Positions 24,952-33,353 are shown, counted from the first letter of the stretch. The stretch is 64,000 nt of DNA from Frateuria_A sp051900425 (GCF_051900425.1 NZ_JBHZGK010000001.1:1-64000); one strand, 5' to 3'. Translations and numbers: made by a program. Notes: a model not told the origin generated them from the letters alone.

Positions 24952-25325
24952 CATCGCGTGCCCTGAGGGGAGCGTCCGCGCGCTTTGCTGCCTCTTCTTG
25001 AAGGGTCGCCCCGGGCGGGCATGGATTCGACCCGGGTGCGCGCGGCCGCGGCAGACCGAGCCCGGCCGATTCGTGCTCTTGAACGGGACGGCCTGTGAGC
25101 CACGCGGGCCAGGCATCGAGGCCTCGCGCATGCACGCCCTGCACGTCCATGAACCCCGCACATCCGGCAACGTGCCCTTGCGCACGTTCGGCGATCCGAG
25201 TCAGGAAACGTCAAGGTAGCGGGCGACCGGCGGTGCTACGGTCCGAGGCTCTGGGCCGACACGGTTGGTGGCTGTCCGAAGGGCAGGCACCCGCCAAGGG
25301 CTCGCTCATGAAGGAGAAGGCGCAC
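24952..25325. other. Gap before the OmpA-like lipoprotein gene; no gene seen
   Basis: About 370 bases with only short shadow frames. It must contain the promoter of the OmpA-like gene, but no clear -35/-10 pair was found. An in-frame ATG at 25308 is a possible earlier start for that gene. Confidence 0.35.
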
Positions 25326-25943
25326 ATGGTCAATTCGACATTCCGGTGGGCCGCGGGGTCGCTGGTAGTTACGGCGATCGCGCTTGGCGGTTGCACCAAC
25401 TACGTGAAGAAGGCCGATTACGACGCCGCGATCGCCGAACTGCGCGCCAACGACCAGAAGCAGCAACAGCAGCTCGATTCGCTGACCCAGGAGATGCAGC
25501 AGCGCTTCGCCAAGTACGACGCGCAGATCTCGCAGATGGCCGGCCGCGTGCGGCTCGACACCGCCGCGCACTTCGCCTTCAACGACGCCACCCTGCGTGA
25601 CGAGGACAAGCCGCTGCTCGACGACTTTGCCAAGGTCGTCCGCCAGCACTACCCCGATGCCGTGATCACGGTGGAGGGCTTTGCCGATCCGGCCGGCTCG
25701 GCCAGCTACAACCGCCGCCTCGGCGAGCGCCGTGCGAAAGCGGTGCGCGACTATCTGGTGCAGAGCGGCCTGTCCGCCGACCACCTGCGTGCGGTCAGCT
25801 ACGGCGAGGCGAACGATCGCCAGGTCGAACGTGGCAAGACGCGCGAGGAAGGCGCCTCCAACCGCCGCGTGACGCTGGTGGTGGATTTTGCCGGGCAGTC
25901 CACCGGCGATTCGTCGATGTCTTCCGGCACCACCACGGGCTGA
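25326..25943 (+). CDS. OmpA/Pal-like peptidoglycan-binding lipoprotein (205 aa)
   Basis: The ATG follows aaggagaaggcgcac. The lipobox ALGGC leaves a lipidated cysteine near residue 23. A short coiled coil (DYDAAIAELRANDQKQQQQL and on) leads to a C-terminal OmpA domain: HFAFNDATLRDEDKPLLDDF, TVEGFADPAGSASYNRRLGE and RRAKAVRDYLVQSGL, with the Asp and Arg that bind diaminopimelate in OmpA-like proteins. It should tether the outer membrane to peptidoglycan. It is not in the tol-pal cluster, so it is a Pal paralogue. The C-terminal tail is Ser/Thr/Gly-rich. A hairpin follows the stop. Confidence 0.85.
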   Translation: MVNSTFRWAAGSLVVTAIALGGCTNYVKKADYDAAIAELRANDQKQQQQLDSLTQEMQQRFAKYDAQISQMAGRVRLDTAAHFAFNDATLRDEDKPLLDDFAKVVRQHYPDAVITVEGFADPAGSASYNRRLGERRAKAVRDYLVQSGLSADHLRAVSYGEANDRQVERGKTREEGASNRRVTLVVDFAGQSTGDSSMSSGTTTG

Positions 25944-25951
25944 TCACGCCG

Positions 25952-25980
25952 GACCCGGCTCTCCATGCGAGGGCCGGGTC
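25952..25980 (+). terminator. Terminator-like hairpin after the OmpA-like gene
   Basis: GACCCGGC and GCCGGGTC form a perfect 8-bp stem with a 13-base loop, followed by ttgtg. It lies nine bases after the stop codon. Confidence 0.6.
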
Positions 25981-25984
25981 TTGT

Positions 25985-26043
25985 GTAGGGTGGGATTCAG
26001 CCCACCTTCCCGCGACCTTGCGGTGGGCTGAAGCCCACCCTAC
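25985..26043. repeat. 59-bp near-perfect inverted repeat overlapping the mfd stop codon
   Basis: Two 22-base arms (gtagggtgggattcagccca and continuing cc, against its complement ending agcccaccctac) differ at one position and flank a 15-base loop. Each arm is itself a small palindrome around gtggg/cccac. The right end supplies the TAG of mfd (tcg-tag-ggt on the minus strand). This is a REP/MITE-like element; a degenerate half copy lies at 34493-34511. Confidence 0.8.
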
Positions 26044-29000
26044 GAAAGGTCCGCTTCCGGGCGACGCGCACCAAGGCGCACCAGCAGTTCTTCAGCCGCG
26101 CGCATGGCGTCCGCCGGTTCGGCCAGATCCAGCGTGACGGCGAGCCGATCCTCGTCCTCCCGCGCATAGACCTCCGGCTGGGCCTCGATCAGGCGGTCGA
26201 GGGCCGCGGCGTCGACCGTCGTCCCGCGGCCGAACACCACCACGCCGCCGTGGTGGTCCATGTCCACCCGGGCGATACCCAGCGGTTGCGCCATCAGCCG
26301 CAGCCGCGCCAGCGCGAACAGGCGTGCGGTGGGTTCGGGCAACAGGCCGAAGCGGTCGACCAGCTCCATTTCCAAGGCATGCAGCGCCTCTTCGGCGTCC
26401 GCCCCGGCGATGCGCTTGTACAGCGCCAGTCGCGTGGGGACATCCGGCACGTAGTCGTCGGGAATCAGCACCGGCAGGTGCAGCTCGACGACGGTATCGC
26501 CGCGGGTGAGGTCGACGTCCGGTTCCTCCCCGTCCTTGAGCGCCTGCACGGTGCGTTCCAGCAGGCGGGCATAAACGCTGAAGCCGACGGCCTGGATCTG
26601 GCCGGATTGCTCCTCGCCCAGCAGCTCGCCGGCGCCGCGGATCTCCAGGTCGCGTGCGGCCAGGGCGAAACCGGCGCCCAGCTCCTCTTCCGCGGCGAAC
26701 GCATCCAGCCGCAGGCGAGCCTCTTCGGTCATGGTGTCCGGATCGGAAACCACCAGGTAGGCGTAGGCCCGCCGGGCGGAGCGGCCGACCCGCCCGCGTA
26801 GCTGCTGCAGTTGCGCCAGGCCGAAGTTTTCGGCCCGGTCGATCACGATGGTGTTGGCGCCGGGTATGTCGATGCCGGTCTCGATGATGGTGGTGCAGAC
26901 CAGCACGTTGTAGCGACGCCGCAGGAACGCGCCCATCACCTGTTCCAGCTCGCCCGCCTTCATCTGCCCGTGTGCCACCGCCAGCCGCGCCTCGGGCACC
27001 AGCGAGCGCAGTTCGTCGGCGATGCGCTGGATGCTTTCCACCGCGTTGTGCAGGAAATAGGCCTGCCCGCCGCGCGCGAGCTCGCGCCGCAGCGCGTCGG
27101 CGATCAGCGCCCGGTCCCATGGCGTGACGGTGGTGCGTACCGCGATGCGTTCGGTCGGCGCCGTGGCGATCAGCGAGAGGTGGCGCAACCCGCCCAGCGC
27201 CATGCCCAGCGTGCGCGGGATCGGCGTGGCGGTCATGGTGAGCACGTCCACTTCGCTGCGCAGTTGCTTGAGGCGCTCCTTCTGGCGCACGCCGAAGCGC
27301 TGCTCCTCGTCGATGATCACCAGCCCCAGGTCATGGAAGCGCACCTGTGGCTGCAACAGCTTGTGCGTGCCGATGAGGATGTCCAGGCGGCCATCGGCGA
27401 GGCGCTCGAGCGTGGCGTCGAGCTTCCTGCCCGCGCGGAAGCGCGAGATCGCCTCGACCGTCACCGGCCAGCCTTCCAGGCGCTCGACGAAGCTGCGGCA
27501 GTGCTGCTGCGCGAGCAGGGTGGTCGGCACCAGTACCGCCACCTGCTTGCCGGCGCTGGCGACCGCGAAGGCGGCGCGCAGCGCGACTTCGGTCTTGCCG
27601 AAGCCGACGTCGCCGCAGATCACCCGGTCCATCGGGCGCGGAGCGGCGAGGTCGGCCATGACCGCGTCGATCGCCGCACGCTGGTCGGGCGTTTCCTCGT
27701 AAGGAAAGTCGGCCGCGAAAGCGGCCAGCTGGCGGCGGTCGATCTTCAGCGGCGGCCGGCTGCGCGCTTCGCGGGCCGCCTGCAGCGCGAGCAGCTCGGC
27801 CGCGGCATCACGCACATCCCCGGCCGCCTTGGCGCGCGCACGTTCCCACGCGCCGCTGCCCAGCGCATGCAGCGGCGCGCGCTCGGGCGAGGTGCCCGCG
27901 TAACGGCTGACCTGGCCGAGCTGGGTCACCGGCACGTACAGCTTGTCGCCCTTGGCGTATTCGATCGCCAGGAACTCTCCGGGACTGCCGCCGAGCTCCA
28001 TCGCCTGCAGGCCGCGGTAGCGCCCGACGCCGCTGTCCACGTGCACCACCGGCTCGTCTTCGCGCAGCTCGGCCAGCTCGCCGCGCGGTGCAAGCGGCCC
28101 GCCTTCGTGCCTGCGCCGGCGGGGCCGACGGGCGCGCAGGCCGTAGAGCTCGCGCTCGGTCAGCACGGCCAGCGGCGGCTGGGCGAGCACGAATCCCTGT
28201 TCGAGAGGGGCCACGGTGACCGCGAGCGCCTGCCTGGCCGGCAGGTCGAGGAAGGCACGCCAGCCTGCGACGTTCCGTGGCGCGCGCCCGATCGCGTCGA
28301 GTGCCTCGACGAGCGCGTCACGGCGGCCGGGCGAATCGGCCGCGATCAGCACCGCGCCTGCGTGCCCGTCGAGGAAATCCGCCAGCGTGCGTGCGTCGCC
28401 GCTGGCGCGTGCCAGCGTCAGTGGCGGCGCGGGCGTGGTCGGGTTGTCGCCCGCCCCGGTGTCGAAGCGGACGCGCCGTTGCTTCGCCAGCCGGGCCTCC
28501 AACTGTGTCGGCTCCAGGTACAGCGCATCCGGTGGAAGCAGCGGGCGCGCCTGGCCGTCCGCGCGGCGCGCGTGGCGCGCGCAGGCTTCGTCCCACAGCA
28601 TGCGGGCGGCTGCCTGCGTGTCCGGCAGCGGCACGAACAACGGCGATCCGGGCAGGTAGTCGAACAACGTGGCGGTGTGTTCGAAGAACAGCGGCAGCCA
28701 GGACTCCACGCCGGCGGGTGCCAGGCCTTCGCGCATGTCGCGGTAGAGCGGGCACGCCTCCGGATCGCCCGCGATGCGCTCGCGCAGTTGCGCACGGAAA
28801 CGGCGTACCGCGTCGGCATCGAGCGGGAACTCGCGTGCGGGCAGCAAGTCGAGGCGCTCGATCGCCTGCTGCGAACGCTGCGTATCGGCATCGACCGCCT
28901 TGATGGACGCGACGGCGCCCTCGGCGAAACGCACGCGGAATGGCTGCGCCGCGCCCGTGGGATAGACGTCCAGCACGCTGCCGCGCGGCGCGTAATCGCC

Positions 29001-29480
29001 CGGGTCGGCCACCTGCGCCACGCGCCGGTAGCCGTTCGCCTCCAGCGCGCGACGCGCGTCGGCCGGCGTCAGTGTGTCGCCGCTGGCCAGGCGCAGGCCG
29101 GTCGCCAGGTAAGCCGGCGGTGCGATGCGTTGCATCAGCGCGGTCACCGGCACGACGAGCACGCCGCGTTCCAGCGTCGCCAGCCGCTGCAGCGTGGCGA
29201 TGCGTTGCGAGACGATGCGCGGGTGCGGGTTGAACTCGTCGTAGGGAAGCGTTTCCCAGTCGGGGAAATGCAACACCGGCAAGGCGCCGGCGAAGAACGC
29301 GAGCTCGTCCTCCAGCACCCATGCCCGCTGCGGATCGTCGGCGACCAGGACGACCACGCCCTCGTGTGCCTGTGCGGCGAGCACCGTCCACAGCGCCAGG
29401 GCGCTTCCATGCGGCAAGGCCCACGCGCAGGGCGAACGGGCGGAACGGGGGAGGGTTGGCGCGGGGATCGATCGGGGCAT
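26040..29480 (-). CDS. mfd: Transcription-repair coupling factor Mfd (1146 aa)
   Basis: Displaces RNA polymerase stalled at DNA lesions and recruits UvrA. Order of domains: UvrB-like N-terminal module (about 10-340), the polymerase-interacting CarD/TRCF domain (about 475-560, with DEPVVHVDSGVGRYRGL), the RecG-like translocase with Walker A GDVGFGKTEVALRA and DEEQRFGV, the second helicase lobe ending GRVGRSARRAYAYL, and the C-terminal D7 domain (PDVPTRLALYKRIAGA). Length equals the E. coli protein. The ATG at 29480 was preferred over an in-frame GTG ten codons upstream. The stop codon falls inside an inverted repeat. It is monocistronic. Confidence 0.97.
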   Translation of the reverse strand: MPRSIPAPTLPRSARSPCAWALPHGSALALWTVLAAQAHEGVVVLVADDPQRAWVLEDELAFFAGALPVLHFPDWETLPYDEFNPHPRIVSQRIATLQRLATLERGVLVVPVTALMQRIAPPAYLATGLRLASGDTLTPADARRALEANGYRRVAQVADPGDYAPRGSVLDVYPTGAAQPFRVRFAEGAVASIKAVDADTQRSQQAIERLDLLPAREFPLDADAVRRFRAQLRERIAGDPEACPLYRDMREGLAPAGVESWLPLFFEHTATLFDYLPGSPLFVPLPDTQAAARMLWDEACARHARRADGQARPLLPPDALYLEPTQLEARLAKQRRVRFDTGAGDNPTTPAPPLTLARASGDARTLADFLDGHAGAVLIAADSPGRRDALVEALDAIGRAPRNVAGWRAFLDLPARQALAVTVAPLEQGFVLAQPPLAVLTERELYGLRARRPRRRRHEGGPLAPRGELAELREDEPVVHVDSGVGRYRGLQAMELGGSPGEFLAIEYAKGDKLYVPVTQLGQVSRYAGTSPERAPLHALGSGAWERARAKAAGDVRDAAAELLALQAAREARSRPPLKIDRRQLAAFAADFPYEETPDQRAAIDAVMADLAAPRPMDRVICGDVGFGKTEVALRAAFAVASAGKQVAVLVPTTLLAQQHCRSFVERLEGWPVTVEAISRFRAGRKLDATLERLADGRLDILIGTHKLLQPQVRFHDLGLVIIDEEQRFGVRQKERLKQLRSEVDVLTMTATPIPRTLGMALGGLRHLSLIATAPTERIAVRTTVTPWDRALIADALRRELARGGQAYFLHNAVESIQRIADELRSLVPEARLAVAHGQMKAGELEQVMGAFLRRRYNVLVCTTIIETGIDIPGANTIVIDRAENFGLAQLQQLRGRVGRSARRAYAYLVVSDPDTMTEEARLRLDAFAAEEELGAGFALAARDLEIRGAGELLGEEQSGQIQAVGFSVYARLLERTVQALKDGEEPDVDLTRGDTVVELHLPVLIPDDYVPDVPTRLALYKRIAGADAEEALHALEMELVDRFGLLPEPTARLFALARLRLMAQPLGIARVDMDHHGGVVVFGRGTTVDAAALDRLIEAQPEVYAREDEDRLAVTLDLAEPADAMRAAEELLVRLGARRPEADLS

Positions 29481-29692
29481 CGTGCACTCGGGCGCGATGG
29501 TCGCAACCACCGGCGCCAGGGAAAGGGGGAGCGCTGCTTATGCGTGGGCCGCCGCGCAACGAACGTGAACGGACGGCTGTGGAGGAGCCCGTTGATCCGC
29601 AGCTAAGGGCTTCTTTATGGGCCGCTCGCTAGGGTGGTCAGCGTTCGCCAGCTGGGCGGACTTTCCTTCCAGAAAACGACAGGAGAAACGCC

Positions 29693-29884
29693 ATGAGTGA
29701 CGACAAGCGCGGTTTCGCATCGATGGACAAGGACAAGCAGCGTGAGATTGCCAGCAAGGGCGGCAAGGCCGGTGGCGGCGACCACGCCACGCACGAAGAG
29801 CATGTGCGCGCCGGCCAGCAGAGCAGCGGCGGCACGCACGAGCAGCACGTCAAGGCCGGCCAGCAGAGCCACAAGAACGACTGA
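29693..29884 (+). CDS. KGG-motif stress protein (63 aa)
   Basis: The ATG follows gacaggagaaacgcc. The sequence GFASMDKDKQREIASKGGKA is the KGG (stress-induced, YciG/ConA-like) motif, followed by two copies of a HEEHVRAGQQS/HEQHVKAGQQS unit. These hydrophilic proteins are typically induced in stationary phase or by osmotic stress. A strong terminator lies 23 bases after the stop. It is divergent from mfd. Confidence 0.9.
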   Translation: MSDDKRGFASMDKDKQREIASKGGKAGGGDHATHEEHVRAGQQSSGGTHEQHVKAGQQSHKND

Positions 29885-29906
29885 CCGAAGTCGGTCCATT
29901 GCCAGT

Positions 29907-29936
29907 GCGAAGGGCGGCCTCCGGGCCGCCCTTCGC
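29907..29936 (+). terminator. Intrinsic terminator of the KGG gene
   Basis: A perfect 12-bp stem GCGAAGGGCGGC / GCCGCCCTTCGC with a 6-base loop, followed by ctgt. The stem is strong but the U-tract is poor. Confidence 0.7.
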
Positions 29937-29956
29937 CTGTCCGGCGTCCGGCCGTC

Positions 29957-29962
29957 TATGAT
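29957..29962 (+). promoter_or_regulatory. Candidate -10 box (TATGAT) of the lipoprotein gene
   Basis: TATGAT lies 39 bases before the ATG in an otherwise very GC-rich stretch and is followed by cgccc. No good -35 is visible. Similar isolated boxes precede several genes in this window. Confidence 0.3.
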
Positions 29963-30000
29963 CGCCCGGCCGCGACGTGCGGCTGAAAGGAGAAGCCTCG

Positions 30001-30555
30001 ATGAAGCGTTTCCCTGTGGCGCTGGTGCTGGGCGGCCTGCTGCTGGCCGGCTGTTCGTCGCACGACCAGGCGGCCGACACCGCCGCCGGCACGTCCACGC
30101 CCACCGCGCCGGCAGTGGCCGACCAGCCGCTGGACCTGTGCCAGCTGATGCCGGTGGCCGACGTGGCGGCCATCCTGCAGGCCAATGGCGCCGACACCGT
30201 CACCGAGCAGAAGCCCGGCGCCGGCGGCATGTGCTCGTACCTGCACCAGCCGCAACCGGGCGACTACCGCACCAAGCTGCTGATCGACTTCACCCGCATG
30301 ACGTCGCCCGACCAGGCAGGCCAGGCGCTGGCCGCACACCGCGGGGACTTCACCGGCCGTGGCATCAACGTCACGCCGGTGCCCGGGCTGGGCGACGAGG
30401 CCTTCCTTGCCGAGACCGAAGGCGCGGCGGGGCTCAAGCTGCGCGTGGGCGCCTACCAGGGGCAGATCAACCTGCGCGTGGAGGACCGCGATCCGGCCAC
30501 GCTGCGCCCGGCCGTGCTGGCGCTGGGCAAGCAGGTGGTAGCCCGCCTGCACTGA
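30001..30555 (+). CDS. Lipoprotein of unknown function (184 aa)
   Basis: The start follows gaaaggagaagcctcg. The lipobox LLLAGC (LGGLLLAGCSS) gives a lipoprotein. After a Thr/Pro/Ala linker comes a globular domain with LDLCQLMPVADVAAILQANG and MCSYLHQPQ, two cysteines that could pair, and VPGLGDEAFLAETEG. This layout (a C.L....VA.ILG start and a GLGDEAF motif) resembles DUF3558-type lipoproteins. The function is unknown. A hairpin follows. Confidence 0.7.
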   Translation: MKRFPVALVLGGLLLAGCSSHDQAADTAAGTSTPTAPAVADQPLDLCQLMPVADVAAILQANGADTVTEQKPGAGGMCSYLHQPQPGDYRTKLLIDFTRMTSPDQAGQALAAHRGDFTGRGINVTPVPGLGDEAFLAETEGAAGLKLRVGAYQGQINLRVEDRDPATLRPAVLALGKQVVARLH

Positions 30556-30570
30556 GGCTGCAGCGGGCGC

Positions 30571-30598
30571 GGGGGGCGGCCATAATCGGCCGTCCCCC
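30571..30598 (+). terminator. Hairpin between lipoprotein and YCII genes
   Basis: GGGGGGCGGCC pairs with GGCCGTCCCCC (one G-T pair) around a 6-base loop ataatc, 15 bases after the stop. It may terminate the upstream gene. The loop also carries a cataat that could be a -10 for the downstream gene. Confidence 0.5.
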
Positions 30599-30616
30599 AC
30601 CCGCCGGAAGCCGCCC

Positions 30617-30991
30617 ATGAAGTTCCTGATGATGGTGTACGTCGACGACGCGCTGCTGCAGGCCCTGCCCGAAGGCGAGTTCGACACGCTGATGCGCGGC
30701 TGTCTGGCGCACGCGGACGAATTGCGTGCGGAGGGCTGCGTGCTCGACTCGCAGCAGCTCGAGCCGCCCGCGACCGCCCGCTCGTTCCGCGTGCGCCAGC
30801 AGCGCACCACGGTGTTCGACGGACCCTTCGCGGAAACCAAGGAATACCTGGCCGGCTTCAACCTGATCGAGGCGGACGACCTCGATCACGCCATGCGCAT
30901 CGCGCGGACTTTCCCGTGGGCTCGCATCGGTGCGATCGAGGTGCGCCCGGTGCGCGACATGGAGGCGGTGCGCCAGCGCGTGGGCGCCTGA
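30617..30991 (+). CDS. YCII-related (DGPF-domain) protein (124 aa)
   Basis: The DGPF motif (TTVFDGPFAETKEYLAGF) and the opening MKFLMMVYVDDA define the family, a ferredoxin-like dimeric fold often encoded with ECF sigma factors or alone. The conserved His/Asp pair of YciI is partly kept. The enzymatic role is unknown. There is no ECF sigma gene nearby. A terminator follows the stop. Confidence 0.85.
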   Translation: MKFLMMVYVDDALLQALPEGEFDTLMRGCLAHADELRAEGCVLDSQQLEPPATARSFRVRQQRTTVFDGPFAETKEYLAGFNLIEADDLDHAMRIARTFPWARIGAIEVRPVRDMEAVRQRVGA

Positions 30992-31009
30992 AACGCCGGC
31001 CAAAAAAAA

Positions 31010-31037
31010 GGCCGCGTCCTGCACTAGGGACGCGGCC
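31010..31037 (+). terminator. Intrinsic terminator after the YCII gene
   Basis: A 10-bp perfect stem GGCCGCGTCC / GGACGCGGCC is flanked by an A8 run before and aaaaa after. The strong hairpin lies about 20 bases after the stop. T-runs are on the opposite strand, so efficiency on this strand is uncertain. Confidence 0.65.
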
Positions 31038-31309
31038 ACGAAAAACCGAGCCACTGCCAAGCAGATCGGAACCTGCGGCGGAGGACCGCGAGGCCCGGGC
31101 ACGATAGGCGACCGCCGTCTCAGGAGTTCGGACGCCGCGTCGCCGGCGGATCATTCGCCATTGGCGCCTCCTTCACTCGTCCGCCATCTTCGCCGCAAGG
31201 GCGTGGCCGGTTGTTCAGCGTCTGCACGTTTCCCGGTCGGCCGGCTCACGTGCCCTGAACGGGGGAGGCGCGCACGATGGCAAGCACCCTCAACGGCAAG
31301 GAGTAATAC

Positions 31310-31465
31310 ATGCTGATTACCATCCTGGTCATCCTGGTGATCCTCGCGCTGCTCGGCCTGCCGACCTGGGGCTACTCGCGCTCATGGGGCTACGGCCCCA
31401 GCGGAGGCCTGGGCCTGATCATCGTGATCGTGATCGTGCTTTGGCTGCTGGGCGTCTTCCACTGA
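31310..31465 (+). CDS. DUF3309 small membrane protein (51 aa)
   Basis: The ATG follows caaggagtaatac. The first hydrophobic helix (MLITILVILVILALLGLPTW) is followed by GYSRSWGYGPSGGLG and a second helix (LIIVIVIVLWLLGVF), the complete DUF3309 pattern of a two-pass membrane peptide. The family is widespread in proteobacteria and, where studied, often stress-responsive; its function is unknown. It is short enough to be missed by length filters. Confidence 0.9.
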   Translation: MLITILVILVILALLGLPTWGYSRSWGYGPSGGLGLIIVIVIVLWLLGVFH

Positions 31466-31550
31466 CACCCTGAGGCGGATCGCCGTCCGGGGTGATCCGC
31501 GTGTGCGCCGTGCGTGGGAGAATGGGCAGCTCCCACCACGGCACGCACCC

Positions 31551-32282
31551 ATGCTGGAACTGATCGGATTCGACGGCGACGACACGCTCTGGCACAGCGA
31601 GGGTTACTACCAGGCCGCCGGCGCCGAGTTCCAGGCCATCCTCGCCCGCTACATCGACGTCACCGACAGCCAGGTGCAGGCAAGCATGCTGGCGACCGAG
31701 CGACGCAACCTCAAGCTGTTCGGCTACGGCGCCAAGGGCATGACACTGTCGATGGTCGAAACCGCCATCGCCCTGACCGATGCCCGCATCGAGGCGCGCG
31801 ACATCCACCAGATCGTGCAACTGGGCAAGACGGTGCTGGAGCATCCAGTGGAGCTGCTGCCCGGCGTCCGCGAGGCGGTCGAGGCGGTGGCCGCGCGGCA
31901 CGCGATCGTGCTGATCACCAAGGGCGACCTGTTCCACCAGGAGAAGAAGGTCGCCGAGTCGGGCCTGTCCGACCTGTTCGGCCGCATCGAGATCGTGTCG
32001 GAAAAGAACGAGGCCACCTACCAGCGCGTGCTGGGCGAGTTCGACCTCGCGCCGGCGCAGTTCGCGATGGTCGGCAACTCGCTGCGCTCGGACATCGAGC
32101 CGGTCCTGGCACTCGGCGGCTGGGCCGTGCACATGCCCTACCACGTGACCTGGGCGCACGAGCTGGAGACGGGCCTGAGCGGCCAGGAGGAGCGCCTGCT
32201 CAGCGTGGACGGGCCGGCCGGTATCCCGGCCGCGGTGGCGCGTCTTGGCGAACGGGCGGCAGCGTCGCTGGCTGCGCCCTGA
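31551..32282 (+). CDS. HAD-family hydrolase (243 aa)
   Basis: Motif I GFDGDDTLWHSE supplies the nucleophile and acid aspartates, motif II is LITKGD, motif III KK/SEKNEATY and motif IV GNSLRSDIEP. A helical cap lies between I and II (about 15-100). It is a cytosolic phosphatase of the YjjG/phosphoglycolate-like branch; the substrate is unknown. It ends just before the PIN-domain gene, and the two may be co-transcribed. Confidence 0.85.
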   Translation: MLELIGFDGDDTLWHSEGYYQAAGAEFQAILARYIDVTDSQVQASMLATERRNLKLFGYGAKGMTLSMVETAIALTDARIEARDIHQIVQLGKTVLEHPVELLPGVREAVEAVAARHAIVLITKGDLFHQEKKVAESGLSDLFGRIEIVSEKNEATYQRVLGEFDLAPAQFAMVGNSLRSDIEPVLALGGWAVHMPYHVTWAHELETGLSGQEERLLSVDGPAGIPAAVARLGERAAASLAAP

Positions 32283-32292
32283 GGTGACGCTC

Positions 32293-32793
32293 GTGCCGCC
32301 GCGCGTGGTGCTGGACACCAACGTCTGCCTGGACCTGTTCGTGTTCCACGACCCGCGCTGCGCGGAGCTGGCCGCCGCACTCGCCAGCGGCGCCGTCGAG
32401 GCAGTGACCACCGTGGATTGCCGCGACGAATGGCTGGCTGTACTGGACTATCCGCAACTCGCGCTGGACGGGATCGGGCGCGCGCGCGCCGTGCTGGCGT
32501 TCGACCGACGGGTGCGCGCGCTGCCGCCCCTTCCGTGCGACGTCCCGCTGCCGCGTTGCGCCGACCGCGACGACCAGAAGTTCCTTGCCCTGGCCGGCGC
32601 GGCCGGCGCACGCTGGTTGCTCAGCCGCGACAGCGCCTTGCTGAAGCTTGGGCGACGCACGCTGCGTGATGCCGGCTTTGCGGTCCTCACGCCGGAACAA
32701 TGGTCGCTGCAGCACGCTTCCCCGCGCCCTGCGTCCGCTTGCGGAAGCGGTTCCACCGGCCCTGGCGAGGTAACCCATGCTGACCCCCGCTGA
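32293..32793 (+). CDS. PIN-domain protein (166 aa)
   Basis: The acidic residues of a PIN nuclease are present: VVLDTNVCLDLF, TTVDCRDEW, CADRDDQKFLALA and LLSRDSALLK. It fits the COG1569 type (putative toxin component, PIN family). No antitoxin gene is adjacent; the neighbours are a HAD hydrolase and a CPXCG protein. It may therefore be a solitary RNase or a house-keeping PIN protein. A GTG start was chosen because gaggtgacgctc precedes it. The last 16 bases overlap the next gene. Confidence 0.75.
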   Translation: MPPRVVLDTNVCLDLFVFHDPRCAELAAALASGAVEAVTTVDCRDEWLAVLDYPQLALDGIGRARAVLAFDRRVRALPPLPCDVPLPRCADRDDQKFLALAGAAGARWLLSRDSALLKLGRRTLRDAGFAVLTPEQWSLQHASPRPASACGSGSTGPGEVTHADPR

Positions 32794-32965
32794 CGTGTCC
32801 TGCCCCTACTGCGGCGAGCGGATCGAGTTGCTGCTCGATGGCTCGGCCGGCGAACAGGCCTATATCGAGGACTGCCCGGTGTGCTGCCGACCGATCGGCG
32901 TACATGTCAGCGTGGACCGGGACGGCGAACCGCGGGCCACGGTCTCGGGTGAGAACGAGGCTTGA
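32777..32965 (+). CDS. CPXCG-motif cysteine-rich protein (62 aa)
   Basis: CPYCGERIELLLD near the start and CPVCCRPIGVHV in the middle form a zinc ribbon of the CPXCG family (about 60 residues, as here). The function is unknown. The gene begins inside the end of the PIN gene in another frame, so translation is probably coupled. Downstream begin the dispersed repeats. Confidence 0.85.
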   Translation: MLTPADVSCPYCGERIELLLDGSAGEQAYIEDCPVCCRPIGVHVSVDRDGEPRATVSGENEA

Positions 32966-32991
32966 AAAAGCGGGAAGCGACGCGTGTGAGA

Positions 32992-33097
32992 ACCCCTCCC
33001 TCCGGGGAGAGAGCTGGGTTCGCTGCCAGGGTCTACTTACCCGCTTGCTTGAGCCCTCTTCCCTCCGGGAGAGGGCGGGGTGAAGGGCCGTGGCTCG
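32992..33097. repeat. REP-like repeat, family 1, copy a
   Basis: Contains ccctccctccggggagag, a spacer ctgggttcgctgccagggtc, and a second palindrome ccctcttccctccgggagag followed by ggcggggtgaagggcc and ggctcgc. It aligns with copy b along most of its length. The family core is ccctctccc(t)ccgg(g)gagaggg then a tail ggggtgaggggccggggctcgc. Confidence 0.75.
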
Positions 33098-33161
33098 CAC
33101 GACGAGTCGGCCGTGCGAAGCATCCAGATGCATCGCGAAGGCGGCGGTTTTTCCGCAAGCG

Positions 33162-33290
33162 GCCCCTCACCCCAACCCGCTCCCCGGGAGGGGAGAGGGA
33201 GCTGGGTTTGCCGCCAGGGTCCTGGTTACCCGCTCGCTTGAACCCTCTGCCCTCCGGGGAGAGGGCAGGGTGAGGGGCCGGGGGCTCGCG
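33162..33290. repeat. REP-like repeat, family 1, copy b (paired)
   Basis: Starts with an inverted unit (cccctcaccccaacccgctc, ccgggaggggagaggg), then the same spacer as copy a (gctgggtttgccgccagggt), then a direct unit (ccctctgccctccggggaga, ggcagggtgaggggccgggg). Two REP units in opposite orientation around a spacer make a BIME-like structure. Confidence 0.75.
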
Positions 33291-33353
33291 GAGAAGTTCC
33301 AGGCGGACCGAGACTGATCAAGAAGCTCCGAGGATGGCGTGTCGTGGCAGCGC

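Noticed and set aside
26811..29606. A 931-codon open frame on the plus strand opposite mfd, and similar long frames opposite the hybrid kinase (21350-23527) and DUF885 (38910-40778)
   Set aside because: They are His/Gln/Arg-rich mirror readings of GC-rich coding sequence; the opposite strand encodes clear, full-length known families.
32293..32793. Toxin-antitoxin system based on the PIN domain
   Set aside because: No antitoxin gene is adjacent on either side; kept only as a PIN protein with a note.
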